A stretch of DNA of 64,000 nt from Nymphaea colorata (lineage: Eukaryota > Streptophyta > Magnoliopsida > Nymphaeales > Nymphaeaceae). Made by a program: the position numbers and the translations under genes. The stretch covers positions 4,791,224 through 4,855,223 of the forward strand of contig NC_045141.1 of the NCBI RefSeq assembly GCF_008831285.2. Direction: 5' to 3'. The stretch's first letter is position 1, and each line of letters begins with the position of its first letter. The notes under the pieces are model-generated. The model was not told the origin of the DNA, made no database searches, and was given only the letters and a program-made list of their open reading frames with translations. Below, piece after piece: positions 47,310-59,292 of the stretch.

Positions 47310-48440
47310 AGGCCTGATGTGACAAAAAACATTCAGGAAGCACTTTGATAAAATTGAAATCCATTTAATTGATTAAAACATCAATAAAATTTGTTATGAA
47401 ACATTGCCAAAAGAAAGCTCGTTAGGTTCACGTTCTTTTGTTGCTATGATTTTCGATTGTTGGTTTTTTGGATTTTGCCTAAATCTTTAAGCTATGTTAA
47501 TGCTTTGAGATATGACCGGTGACTACTAAAATTCCGCAATATCTAACAAGATATTGTCTATCAAGCCAAGATTGTAGTAGTAAGTTAGACAGACCCACAG
47601 TTACTACACACACCAGGGACGGAGGCAGGGGTGCCGGCAGTGGCCTTGGCCCCCCACCATCAAATTTTAAAAAATTCAAACATTGATATTTCATAAATTT
47701 TAGTTTAACTGATATAAAAAAATTGAAAAATCCTATTTGGGCCTGTGTTAAAATTTTGAAACTATAGTTGGGTTCTGATACACATTCTAACATATACAGC
47801 ACTGATATGCTTGTGCAAGTAATGTTGAGTAGTGGTTATGCTATAAGTCGCCTAAGAAATGATCATCAAATAATATGCCTTTTGGCTCCTTCAGTCTTAT
47901 GTCAAGTAATTCTCTGTGTTTTGGCTTGTTTCCTTTTGTATGCTTTTATTGGTTGAGTAAATTCTAGGCAAAACATTACTGTGAATATCAGCATTAATCT
48001 GCTGATCTTTCTCTGTTGCACAGATTGATTTTGCTTAGCAAATGCAGGGGACTTAATCCACAGCATGCTGTTCATGCAACATAAATTCTGATTTTGACTA
48101 ACAAGGTAAGACAATAAAATGGCAGAGAGCATTTCTTTCACTTCTGTTTTGAGAAATTTGATGGTGATTCTGCTGTTGATTGTTGAATGTTTCTTTCTTG
48201 GTCCTGATCAGGCAGTAACAGGATGCATTACCTGCATCAAATTAATCCCAAAGTCCTTTAATGAATTCAAAAGTTCCAGCATAACCGACCAACCATTTCT
48301 AAACTTGGTTGAAGTGTTAAATTTCCATAGAATAGATGTTTGATCCATGCAAATGCCAATGAAATTCTGTTTTTATCTTAGTTTTTGAATTTTGGAGACA
48401 CTTAAACAGTAGTCATGGCTATAACTAGCTGCTTAATATA
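47310..48440 (+). repeat. Segmental duplication, inverted relative to 9280-10560
   Basis: Matching landmarks are GCCAAAAGAAAGCTCGTTAG, the CAGTGGCCTTGGCC module near 47640, the small ORF at 48119 and TAGTCATGGCTATAAC near 48410. This is an inverted counterpart of the 9.3-10.5 kb region. Confidence 0.7.
48119..48343 (+). CDS. Possible small secreted protein ORF (74 aa), duplicated
   Basis: ATG 48119 opens a hydrophobic N-terminal stretch (LRNLMVILLLIVECFFLGP) like a signal peptide, then GCITCIKL and a polar tail, ending at TGA. The inverted copy at 9533-9721 keeps the start and frame for 62 codons. No known family. It could be non-coding repeat DNA, because the differences between the copies do not favour silent changes. 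Confidence 0.28.
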   Translation: MAESISFTSVLRNLMVILLLIVECFFLGPDQAVTGCITCIKLIPKSFNEFKSSSITDQPFLNLVEVLNFHRIDV

Positions 48441-48847
48441 TATGAACTCCGCCCAACTCCCAGGACCGAGGGGTTGCAATTTGTCATCTGTATCTCCTTT
48501 ATACGATCACCATGACGTGTGAGCTGTGGTTCTTTATCAATAAACAAGGAACCAAACTAAAGATTAGAACTTCTTTAATGTGAGCGTTAGGTGTGGTACT
48601 CTGGTCAAAGAACACCAAATAACTCGATGGCCAATTAAAATTCCTCAAAGCAAACCCTTTTCTCAGTCGCGTGTGAAGGCCCCTAGCTGCAAGTTTCTGA
48701 CCAATCTGCAGTCAAAATTGGAATGCAGGAAAATCTCGTCTTTTTTTTTTTTCTCTCTCTCTCTCTCTTTCGGCGTTTGTGCACCACCCTTAGATTTCCC
48801 AGAGTTCATGGGTCCACCAATACTGTATATATAGGAAAGATTTAGAT
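48441..48847. other. Intergenic, no supported gene
   Basis: Contains a CT microsatellite (about 48740-48768). No gene is seen. Confidence 0.5.
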
Positions 48848-48947
48848 NNNNNNNNNNNNNNNNNNNNNNNNNNNNNNNNNNNNNNNNNNNNNNNNNNNNN
48901 NNNNNNNNNNNNNNNNNNNNNNNNNNNNNNNNNNNNNNNNNNNNNNN
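48848..48947. other. Assembly gap (100 N)
   Basis: Exactly 100 Ns, a placeholder of unknown true length, ending 16 bases before the left LTR of copia element A. Confidence 0.99.
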
Positions 48948-48963
48948 AAGACAGAGCAGGAAA

Positions 48964-49247
48964 TGTTACGGAAAGATATGACAAGGGGATATGCAACGGA
49001 TGAATGTTATCAATCAGTGATTATCGGGTAAAGAGATTATCGAGTGAAGGATCCTGTCAAACAATAGAAAGAATTTTGAATAATTACCATATATGTTCCA
49101 ATGTTGTAACATTGTATAGCTGTAATGTTATGTAACTGATCACAAATTACAGTATTAATACAAGGTATACTCTTGCAAGAGAGATGCAAGAGAGTTACTC
49201 ATTCTCATCCTCTTGAGTCGTTACTTTCTCGTTTCTCATTTCCTATA
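48964..49247 (+). repeat. 5' LTR of copia A
   Basis: 284 bp from TGTTACGGAAAG to TTCCTATA, ending directly before the primer site. The right LTR is 292 bp because of a 7-base insertion near 54450 and one further base. Confidence 0.92.
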
Positions 49248-49260
49248 TGGTAACAGAGCA
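49248..49260 (+). other. Primer binding site of copia A
   Basis: TGGTAACAGAGCA differs by one base from the standard TGGTATCAGAGC complement of initiator tRNA-Met, and it abuts the LTR. Confidence 0.85.
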
Positions 49261-50150
49261 TCTACGTCGTTCTTGGTGCTCCCCTTTTCTGGTTGCCCCT
49301 TCGTCCAGCTATAGTTATTTTGAGTGCCCTATTCACCTGTACATCAGCAAAGGCACCACGTTTGTTGGTCCTCTTACTGCTCAAATTTCATCCTCTGTAG
49401 TTGTGGTTTCAGGAAGCCCATTTTTGACCAAAACTCTCCGCCGCAACCTTCTGTTTTTTCGGCCTGCAGCTTCTTTTTCTTCGATGCTTGAAACAGGAAA
49501 CACAACATTCATGTTCATCCCACACGTTGGGTGTCAGCATCCGCTGGTCCTCACGCTGCTCAGGCAACATCCCTTGTTTGTTGCAGTTCCAAGGAACCAA
49601 TGTTGTCTGAAACCATTGCCTGAGCCGGCTGGAACCTTCCGTTTTCAGGCCGCCTCTCCTACTGCGTCTTTTGTAAAACAGGGGCAATCAACTTCCGCCT
49701 TTCATCTCAAAAACTCGGCGCAGTCTCCTTACTCAGCAGAACCCCTTGTGGCTGCACAGGAAGCATCATTAAGAAGTCCTCTTTCTGTCGGATCAGTGCT
49801 CAACCGGACTCAGTATCGAAGTTGGCCGGAATCAGGTGGTTTCTGGTCGCCTATCTGCGGGTCCCCTGTTCAGCATGTGCAAAAAGGGGAAAAACGGCCG
49901 GCGCTAGTTTAGCATGTGGAATGGGGGAAATTGGCCGCACCCAACTGATATTCTTGAATCAGCTGGCACTATCTCCTCTCGCTCCATCTTGCTCCCTTCT
50001 CGCACGCCACCAAAATCAGCCGGTGCTATCTCCTCTCGTTCCTTCTCGCTTCCTTCTTTGCTGCGGTGTGCTACTCGGTTTTTGCATAACCCTGTTTTCG
50101 ACTCTCGACTCCTTAATGTTCTCTGTAACTTTTGGTAGTGTTTGAGTATC
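49261..50150 (+). other. Long leader of copia A with a 221-codon open frame
   Basis: About 0.9 kb separates the primer site from the gag ATG. One frame (49247-49912) is open for 221 codons but begins inside the primer site. Its Ser/Pro/Phe-rich translation resembles no gag or accessory protein. It is more likely untranslated leader or an acquired host fragment than a gene. Confidence 0.4.
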
Positions 50151-53100
50151 ATGGCTGCCACTATGCCTATTCAGTGGAATGCTGCTGCTGCACTGGTCTC
50201 GGTCAAACTTAACCGAGATAACTACCTGTTATGGCGAAGTCAACTAGAGTCTGTAATGGACTCTCCAGATCTTCTTCAGTTCATTGATGACACTCAAGTC
50301 GAACCACCGAAGGAGATAACAAAGGATGGCACAACTGAAGTGAATCCAGAATTTGTTGCATGGAGAAAAATGGATCGTCTTGCATTAAACTGGATCATGG
50401 CAATGGTCACGAAAGCTGTGTTGGGGCAGATTATGCGCACCAAAACTGCCTATGATGCATGGTCGACCCTTGAGAAATCATATGGTTCTTAGTCCCCTCT
50501 GAGAATCATGTTGCTGCATAAGGAGTTGCTTTTGATCAAGAAGGGAAGTATGTCTATGCAAGCTTATTTAGATAAAATCAGATTTCTTTCAGATAGTTTA
50601 TCCACTACTGGTCAAGAAATTTCTGATCAAGATCTAGTACAAGTTACTCTTAATGGATTGTCATCAGAATATGAGAGTTTTATAACCATGCTTACTGGTC
50701 CATCATCATCAAAACTTTCATTTTCTGAACTGTTTGATCTTCTGCTCAATCAAGAAAAATGGCTTGCCTTACTTAAGTCGACTTTGACTGAAGTCGTTTA
50801 GCCAGCATCGCAGGTTATCAACCACACTGCGTTCAATGTTTTTCGTGGGCAACGTCAAGGCCGAGGAGGAAGAAATCATGGTGGCCGTGGAAATATGTTT
50901 CAAGGGCATGGCAATCAGCTCCATCCACAACAACAATATGATACAACTAACACACAATATCAACATCCTCCTATTGTTTGCCAATTTTGTGGATGGAAGG
51001 GGCACTCAGCTCGTACATGCTACGACATTCCTCAAGCCTACTCTGCCATGAGTCTGCAACATTCATTAAATGAATATTGGTACCCAGATATAGGTGCTAC
51101 ATATCATATTGTAGCAAACAAATGATATGATGCTCAACAAGCTCCTCAGGATGGGCAAGAGAACGTCATGATTGGTAATGGTTCTCGCCTTTTTATTAAG
51201 CATACTGGTGATCTCTTAGTTGATGTTGATGGAAATTCTTTTAAACTCAAGAATACTCTTCACGCCCCCACTATTGCTCACAATTTGTTATCAGTCAGAA
51301 AATTTACTACTGACAATGACTGTATCTTTGAGTTCTCACCGTATGATTTTGTGATCAAGGATCGGCCAACAAACAATATTATTCTTCGGGGACCAAAGAA
51401 GCGTAATGGACTTTATTCCATTATGCTTAAGAGGGCTAGCGAGAATCAAGAAAGAACAGCCTTCAGCAGTTGGTTTTCACGCCAGAATAATACAACCTCT
51501 TATGAGCTATGGCACCGCCGGTTAGGACATGCGAATAAAAGGATTGTGAATCTTTTAAATTCTAGTTGTTTAATTTCAATAAACTCTTCATCTAGAAGAG
51601 ATGTTTGTGAATCTTGTCTTGTTGGCAAAATGCATAAACTATCATTTCCTTCTTCCGATTTTCATGCTTCTCGAGTTCTTGTTACACATGGATGTTTGGG
51701 GACTGGCTCCTGTATTCTCGAAGGATGGTTTCAAATATTTCCTTCTGATAGTTGATAATTTTTCTCGCTATTCATGGATATTTCCACTAAAGACAAAATC
51801 TGAAGTAGTCAATTGTGTTCGCAATTTTAAAGTCTTGGTGGAGAAACAATTGAATTCGACTATTGCTACCATTCAATCAGACAATGGCAGTGAATTTTGC
51901 AACAAGGCATTAAAATCATTTTGTGAAGAACATGGAATTCTCCATCGATTTTCATGTCCTTATATGCCTGAACAAAATGACTTAGTTGAAAGAAAGAACA
52001 GCATGTTGTAGAAACTAGCTTGAGTACGTTGCATGATTCAGGGCTTGACTACAAATTTTGGGTTGAATCCTTTAGGACTGCAGTATACATCATTAATCGG
52101 TTGCCGACTCTCAAGCTCAAACGAAAGACTTCATTTCAGTTGTTGTTTGACAGGATACCTGATTACACTCACCTACGAGTTTTTGGGTCAATATGTTATC
52201 CACTTCTCACTTTATCTAACAGCACCAAATTTCAACAAAAGACCACTCGGTGCATTTTTCTTGGCTATGCAAGCAGACATAAAGGGTATATTCGTTATGA
52301 TGCCACACTTCAAAGGACTCTTGTCTCTCGACATGTGATTTTTTATGAAAGTTTGCATAACGTGCAGTCACCGTCAATTTTTGATCCTTCACTATGGATG
52401 CCCAATGTTCAACTTGATCAAGGTACAAAGATTAATCTTGAACATAGCCACTCTAATGACATGGGACCTCCACTAGTTGAGCCAGCATATCAAGATAGCA
52501 CTCTTTCACCATTCAATCATGCATCAGTACCATGTAGACAACAAAGTTCTCTCATACCACACGTCACTGACTTTTCAGCTTCACATCATGATTGCCATGA
52601 CATGCCCATCTCTCTTTCACAAAGTCAAGCTGCAAATAGGTCCATATCAGAGCAACCAAGCCCTTATCACCTCTCGTTACATCATGTTTTCATAATGGTC
52701 TCCCCGATCCATCCACTTCACCCATACAAAATTTGGCTGGCCATGAACACACACAGGAGGTTGTAAATGGAACTGTACAAAAGCTTGCTGAAAATTCATC
52801 TCGACCTTCACATCATACTCATCCTATGGTCACAAGGTCGATGACCGGTTCCTTGGTACCAAAAACTTTTTGTGTTATGCTAGATCAGAAGGAACCAACC
52901 TCGTTTAAAGAAGCGATTAAACATAGTGACTGGCAACAAGCTATGAAACATGAGATCAAGGCACTCAAACAAAATCACACATATCATTCCCACACGCCCT
53001 AGTCTTCATGTCATTAGCTCAAAATGGGTGTACAAAATCAAACGAAATGTTGATGGGACCAAAGCCAGACATAAGGCACAACTTGTTGCTCGTGGTTTCC

Positions 53101-54340
53101 AACAAGAAGAAGGCATCGACTACTCGAAACATTCAGTCCAATAGTAAAACCCATTACTATTCGGGTTTTACTATCTTTAGCCGTGCAATATGGTGGCCTC
53201 TTCGTCAACTTGATTTTGACAATGCGTTTCTTAGTGGCTATCTTGATGAGGATGTCTATATGACTCAACCTGAAGGATTTGAAGATCAAGAACATCCTAC
53301 TTACGTATGCAAACTGGAAAAAGCCATCTGTGGTCTCAAACAAGCTCCTCGAGCTTGGAATCATCGGCTCAATTGTCATCTCCAAAAGCTTGGTTTCTTC
53401 ACCTCACAATCTGATGTGTCACTATTTATTTATTCCAAAGGCACTGTGAAACTTTATATGCTCATTTATGTTGACGGTATAATTCTTACTGGATCGTCCC
53501 CATCTCTTGTTGACTGGGTTATACGACAACTACAAGATACATTTTCAATGAAAGGTCTTCGACTCTTATCATATTTTCTTGGGATCAAAGTCACATGGAC
53601 AACACATTCAATATATCTATGTCAACAATCCTATATCTCAAATATCATCAAACGAGCTAATATCACCAAGACTAAGCCTACTGTTTCACCGATCAGTACT
53701 AATAAAGACAGTGAGTCATCTCCAACGATTTTTATGATCCTTCCTTATATCGAAGAGTGGTGGGAGCATTACAATATGCCACTATTACTAGACCAGACAT
53801 AGTGTTTGCTGTCAATCGAGCTTGCCAATTTATGCACTCTCCTATGGTGAGTCATTGGATAATGGTTAAACACATCATGTGTTACTTTAGTGGAACCAGC
53901 ATTATGGATTCCATCTCAAACCATCATCAGCATTACAACTTTGTGCCTTTACAAGTGGATTTGTTGTATTCTTAGGAGATAATATCATATCTTGGGCATC
54001 TAGGAAACCACGAATTGTTGCTAGATCTAGCACTGAAGCTGAATACAAATCTTTAGCGTGTGCAGCTGCTGAACTTCTTTGGCTAAATCACTTCTCAAAG
54101 AATTGGGGATAAATTTATCATCTTCACCCGTTCTTTGGTGTGACAACATTGGAGCATTATATCTTGCAGCCAATCCAGTTTTTCATGCTCGAACTAAACA
54201 TGTGGAAGTGGATTTTCATTTCGTTCGAGACCATGTAAATCAAGGAAATATCCAAGTTCAATTCATATGATCTGCTGAGCAACTGGCTGATGGAATGACG
54301 AAAGCTCTTAGCACTAGTTCGTTCAACTTGTTTAGAGACA
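50151..54340 (+). pseudogene. gag-pol of copia A, multiply disrupted
   Basis: Gag starts at ATG 50151. Gag carries TAG at 50490 and 50799, a Gly/Arg-rich stretch and the zinc knuckle CQFCGWKGHSARTC (about 50976). The protease motif reads DIGA in place of DTGA, followed by TGA at 51123. The integrase zinc region (HRRLGH, CESCLVGK) leads, after a shift near 51680, to a core with its D, D, E residues (HMDVWG, QSDNGSEF, ERKN). Further shifts lie near 52000, 52740, 52990, 53120 and 53190. Reverse transcriptase keeps GLKQAPRAW but reads YVDG for YVDD (about 53466). RNase H lacks its first catalytic block (deleted near 53952) but keeps [11 protein letters not shown] at 54268 precedes the C-terminal ADGMTKAL. 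Confidence 0.92.
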
Positions 54341-54380
54341 AGCTAAATGTGGTTGAACCAACGTTCAGCTTGAGGGAGCA

Positions 54381-54672
54381 TGTTAAGGAAAGATATGACA
54401 AGAAGACATGCAACAGATGAACGTTATCAATCAGTGATTATCGGGTAAATCAATTAGAGATTATCGAGTGAAGGATCCTGTCAAACTATAGAAAGAATTT
54501 TGAATTATTACCATATATGTTCCAATGTTGTAACATTGTATAGCTGTAACGTTATGTAACTGATCACAAATTACAACATATAATACAAGGTATACTCTTG
54601 CAAGAGAGATGCAAGAGAGTTACTCATTCTCATCCTCTTGAGTCGTTACTTTCTTGTTTCTCATTTCCTATA
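54381..54672 (+). repeat. 3' LTR of copia A
   Basis: 292 bp from TGTTAAGGAAAG to TTCCTATA, followed by the GGAAA target duplication. Confidence 0.92.
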
Positions 54673-54677
54673 GGAAA

Positions 54678-57578
54678 TAGCAAAGTTCTCAATGTTATGC
54701 TTCCTTTCATGGTATGTTCCCTTTTTACAAACTTACTGTGCAAACAGGAACCCTTCTCAATATCACAAAAACCGGCTTCATAAAAGCAGCATTCGTTTTG
54801 TTATACCTTAGGTAACCAAGTTAAGAATATTTGTATGCTCATTGTTAATAAGATAGGCCACTGCCACAAAATATCCATGTCTACTGGATGGTCCTCAAAC
54901 CTCCGCACTATAATTGTAGACTTGTAAACTTTCATTTGGTACCATCGTACTTTTGTGGCAGAAGAATCGCTGGAGACCAATAAGTCTGTAGAAATGGTGG
55001 AAGACAATGATCCGTGCCATTCCGAAGGAAGATCACAGTGTATCTACACAAATCATGCTGAGAAAATCACAAGTTCATTAGCACCCACATTTTCACCTTC
55101 CTAATTCCTCATGGAATCATTATCAAATGAAAGAGATGGCGGAGTTTTAAAGCACTTCATCAAGTACATATAATTATGAAAACTACATTTCCTTCTATCC
55201 TACAAAACAAGTGGTTTCAGTTCAAACCATAGATGTCCTTTGTATGCATCAGGATGCCTCATATACACATGGAGCATGTAAATCTTTTGGCTCAGTGGTA
55301 GCACATCCTTGGAGCTTTAACAATAATGTGCCTCAAAAACCATCCAAATAACTTCAATCTCAGATACAGTGACTTAGAAAAATTAATTTTTGAATTTCAA
55401 GAGTACCACATGTTCACATATTTAGCAGGAGACTGTCACCAAACTCCTTCTGAAAGCAATTTTACTGTTCTTATCAACAATTCATGGTAAAAAATCCTCC
55501 AGAACACTCCCTAGCTGTGCTCAATCTCTTTTGTTAAGTTTAAGGAAAAACATAAGTCCAACATCTGAAATTTCTATCATTCTATTCAGAATTAATGATG
55601 GCCTGCGTAACCTTCTTGGATCTTCCAACAGATCATGGTTAAAACGTTGAATCATGCTTATATAACACCTTGGTAGAACAGTGCCTTAATAATATCAACA
55701 CTTTTTTGATGAACAGCATTGATAAAAAATTAGCACTGTTGATTAACAATGCATGTGAATTCAAGTAATTAATGCAAGAGATAAATTAATGTTGAAACGA
55801 ACAGACACTCCAGCCATCAAAAGTTGGAAATTAGGACCCCTTTGTCCACTTTCCAAGTACTTATTGGATTGTTAGGTTGCAAACTGGGACAACCCTGATC
55901 ACCAGTTTGCACCTTTTTCTATAGCAAATGGGGATCAATTGAAGCTCTCTCACTCAATTGAAGCAAATATATGCCTCTTTTTCCCACAAAATGTCCGTGA
56001 AACAAATGAGGATCAGATTTGCAACACACGCATAGTGCCCATACAGCATATACACAAAAGGACAGGAAGACGTACGGTTTCTTGCGAGCAGCAAATAGTG
56101 CTACTACTGACAGTGAATGAGGACAATTTTTTTTATGATCGGCTGCCACTGGCACTGGCGATGACAACTAGTGATGATTATTTGACAATCGGTGGCCACT
56201 GGCTTCGTCGACGACAAATGCAAGCTACGAATATGAAAAGGCAACAACAAAGTGAAGAAGAAGCGGGAATACCTAAGAGCGGGTCCACAGATGCTTATTG
56301 GCCAAAGTATATTTTTTTAACAAGAGCTGAAATATAATCGTTTACATTTTTTAAAATATAAGTTAAATTAAAAATTTTCAAATTTTACATATCAAAATTT
56401 GAATTTTTAAAAGTCTGAAGGCGACATGGCTCCTGCCTCCTCCCCAGCGATGATGAATGGTCAATGTTCATTCCCTCATTTTGGTAACGCAGACCCACAT
56501 TGCATTACAGAAATGTGACTTCATTTCCTTTAGTCATGACATTCTACAGCGCATTTTTCTGGTGCGTTGCAACTGACCATATTCCTCGCACACAGGCTGC
56601 AGTTGTGAAATAGAAATAATTACACAAAGCGAAGGTGTCATCATCTATCTGTGTTATTGAACATAGAATGATTTGGCATCAGGGCATGACCTCCTCACGA
56701 TGTCGAAAACCAAGATGCCATTGTCGTTCTTGAATGTACCATAAATTATCTGTGCTAGCTCTTAATTTGTAATTTTTATTGGAAGATGAGATGTTAGATG
56801 AGGCCATTTCCCTGAGATTATCTTCCCTTTCATAACTAATGTAATTCCAGTTGTAGTAAGTTACTAAGTTTACCGAATCTGGCTCCAATGAATGACATTA
56901 TCTGATAGAGTCCAGAGACGAATACTTTCCTAGTGAACCGCTTAGGAAGTTTCTCAATGTGGACCATTGACAGAAGAATATGGGAATTAATCAAGAATAA
57001 TTGATAGAGTCAATAACGACTGCATAGGTCAGTTCGGGTTGTTGGTTAGTGCTTTTGGACAGGAGTGGCCGAGCTGGTCGACATCAATGATGTAAATGTG
57101 GTTATTATATGAGTGGCCATACGTTTTGTTGGTGATTCATGGTCATGATATAATCTTAATTTCGACTTCAACACTAGGCATCATGAACTACTAATATTTA
57201 AAAGCTATGGAGACCAAGAAAAAAGAAAAATAGTATGCTTCATTGAGCCATTAGTCTAAAACCACCAGACGCACGGAGTTTTGAATTTTGGAATAAGGCC
57301 GAAGAAGAGATCAGGACAAATTTGAAAATGTCAAACGACAAGAATGATTGCTAAAAGGAACAACGATGAAAATGTCAAACGACAATATGGACTACTTGGA
57401 TTCACATCCAACGCTACCACATGTTTGCTGTGGTCAAAGTTCAAATCCTTCCCCACCATACGTGGTTGGTCTTCAGAAGGAACATGAATTTGAAGTCAGC
57501 TTCGGATCTCCAAGGGATTCAATCATAGCCTATATAATATCTACATAATATAAGTGTGGAAGAACCTATGTTGATCAC
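54678..57578. other. Intergenic, no supported gene
   Basis: 2.9 kb without recognisable domains. A 132-codon plus-strand ORF (55939-56337) overlaps minus-strand ORFs and ends in the AAATTTTACATATCAAAATT module shared with 10130 and 47680, so I do not accept it as a gene. No RNA gene was recognised. Confidence 0.55.
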
Positions 57579-57585
57579 TATAAAT
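57579..57585 (+). promoter_or_regulatory. TATA box upstream of a small ORF
   Basis: TATAAAT lies 78 bases before the ATG at 57657. A pyrimidine-rich patch (TCTCTCTCTCCCTCCC) lies just after that ATG. The layout fits a plant core promoter. Confidence 0.45.
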
Positions 57586-57656
57586 GTTATTGGACTCTCT
57601 CTCACGCTTCGTTATATGCATATGCATGAGCGCTTGAGTTTGATCTTTCTGTCCAC

Positions 57657-58043
57657 TTGAACCAGCCAAACCTCTGTCTCTCTCTCCCTCCCTGCCTCTC
57701 TTTCTTATCTGTCTTCCACACACAGACACACAATGGGTTATACCTCAAGGTAGCCCTACTGGCAGCCATGGCCATACTTGTAATGAACTGTTCTGCAGCA
57801 ACAACCACAATGGAGGAACCTGCCTACTGCACCATCCGCCATGACAGAAACAGGAACACAGACCTTCAGTGCTCATGTGGAGATTTGGCGACCGTGGCAG
57901 CGAAAGATTCACTGTTTTCTAGCAAGCAGGCATATGCTTCTCCTCCAATGCCTGTTTCCAATCCGCACCACAGTTTTATTGTGCGGCCTCCACCACCGCC
58001 GGCCGGGGATGCTTCCTTATCATTTAATTTATCCAATTTCTAA
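57657..58043 (+). CDS. Possible small secreted cysteine-containing protein
   Basis: The 128-codon frame starts with a pyrimidine-rich, low-complexity N-terminus. It then has a signal-peptide-like segment (LKVALLAAMAILVMNCSAA) whose internal Met (codon 39) is the likelier start, giving about 90 residues. The mature part has YCTIRH, QCSCGD and a C-terminal RPPPPPAGD stretch before TAA at 58041. The TATA box upstream and lack of repeats support a real gene. No known peptide-hormone or defensin pattern is recognisable, and an overlapping ORF (57841-58203) is a shadow. It may be species-specific or spurious. Confidence 0.4.
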   Translation: MNQPNLCLSLPPCLSFLSVFHTQTHNGLYLKVALLAAMAILVMNCSAATTTMEEPAYCTIRHDRNRNTDLQCSCGDLATVAAKDSLFSSKQAYASPPMPVSNPHHSFIVRPPPPPAGDASLSFNLSNF

Positions 58044-58703
58044 CAACTGGAAGTGCACTTCTTTTTGTCAGCAATTGTGTTTACTGAGAGTAGTGATGAT
58101 CAAATTAAACATGCTTTATCGTAGTCAATGTAAGAAACTACGTGTATGCGCTTCTGAAATCATGTTTGGCTTCACCGTTGATTCCACGTCGAGTTTTGGT
58201 TAGAGGTGCATGGCTATAGGAATCAAGATTTAGAATAACCCATTCATGGTGATTCTTCACCCTGTGGATCTCCTTCGGATGAATATTTTGGGCCTAAATT
58301 AATGGTTTTGAGCTTCCATATCACCGTTCTTACAAAGTCACATGTTGTAAATATATTGGTGCTTATGATGTATCATCAAGTGGCAGAAATCACAGGGTGA
58401 CAAGATGCCCATCGAATACCTAGAAAGCAAATTAATATTTCTAAAAAGGTTTCAAATATCGAAAAAGCATCAGCTATTGTCAAAATTGGTGAAAAGTTTT
58501 CCGAAAACTATTACTCAGACGTAGAGAAAGAAAAAAAAAAACAAGGAGAGGAAAGAGATCTGGCAAAATAAAAATTTGTTATCAAAAGGCAGTACGTATT
58601 GTCATACACCAAGTATGAAAAACGGCAAAGGAAAATAAATACACACACAAGAGGAGAAGAGATAGATCTAGCAAGCTGTCAGCTGTAGGCATATAAGTAG
58701 GTC
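58044..58703. other. Intergenic, no supported gene
   Basis: Possible 3' flank of the small ORF. I see nothing else. Confidence 0.5.
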
Positions 58704-58708
58704 CCATT

Positions 58709-59216
58709 TGTAAAGAGTCATCACCGACTCTCTTGGAAGAGTCGAGATGACCCAAGAGGCAACGAGCCTCTTCCTTTTTGTAAGTCAGTGAAAGTCTCCT
58801 TTGTAAGTCGGTGCTTCTGTAATGATTAAAGAAAAAAAATATGTATAAAATAAAAATGTAGAAATCGGTGGAAATATCCACCACCGACTAATCCTCCCTA
58901 TAAATAGGGAAGGTGGGCATAGTGTGTGAGCATTGTGAGTTGGGTTGAGTCTTCTTTGAGCTAAAGTGGTGTGCTCACTTCGTGAGCTACTTGGGTGATA
59001 CGAGTACAGCAAGGTGTATCTTCTTTTGTAAGTGGGGTAGCTCATTACATGAACTAGTGAGTTCATTTTGTGAACTTTATTGGTGTTGTTATTAAGTTCC
59101 TACTAAGTATATTTTGTTAAGAATTATTTTGGACATCGACACTGCTGAATTTTCTCTGCATAAGTTCATGTTTGGATCTAAGTTATATCTAGGGCCCACA
59201 TTTGGTTTTTCCAACA
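58709..59216 (+). repeat. 5' LTR of copia B
   Basis: 508 bp. It contains a hairpin (GACTCTCTTGGAAGAGTC, 58726-58743), a TATAAATA box at 58899-58906 that probably drives transcription, and repeated GTGAGCT/TGTGAAC motifs in the downstream part. Confidence 0.92.
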
Positions 59217-59218
59217 AG

Positions 59219-59230
59219 TTGTATCAGAGC
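59219..59230 (+). other. Primer binding site of copia B
   Basis: TTGTATCAGAGC, two bases after the LTR, a one-base variant of the tRNA-Met complement TGGTATCAGAGC. Confidence 0.8.
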
Positions 59231-59292
59231 GAGGTTTAGTTTAAGGGCTGATTTACTAGTGAGATTAATTGGGCCAACTATATTCTGAAATT

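Larger units (their letters stand above)
48964..54672 (+). mobile_element. Ty1/copia retrotransposon A, complete but inactivated
   Basis: Two LTRs (48964-49247 and 54381-54672) are flanked by GGAAA target duplications (48959-48963 and 54673-54677). A tRNA-Met-type primer site follows the left LTR, and a purine tract (GAGGGAGCA) precedes the right one. The domain order gag, protease, integrase, reverse transcriptase, RNase H is that of copia. Short LTRs and the gag type (VSVKLNRDNYLLWRSQL) suggest the Ale lineage, but this is tentative. The LTRs differ by about a dozen substitutions and two small indels, so the insertion is not recent. Coding regions carry many stops and shifts. Confidence 0.93.

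Noticed and set aside
48790-48996. Minus-strand ORF across the gap
   Set aside because: Half of its codons are unknown bases from the 100-N gap.
55276-55320. tRNA-like stretch GGCTCAGTGGTAGCACATCC
   Set aside because: Resembles a D-arm, but no T-arm GTTCGAATC or acceptor pairing follows.
55939-56337. 132-codon ORF with an overlapping 82-codon minus-strand ORF
   Set aside because: No family, signal or promoter was seen, and the 3' end runs into a dispersed AT-rich module.
57430-57470. AGTTCAAATCC, like a tRNA T-loop
   Set aside because: No matching D-arm, anticodon arm or acceptor stem upstream.
57841-58203. 120-codon ORF overlapping the small secreted ORF
   Set aside because: Shadow in another frame, without signal peptide or coding features.
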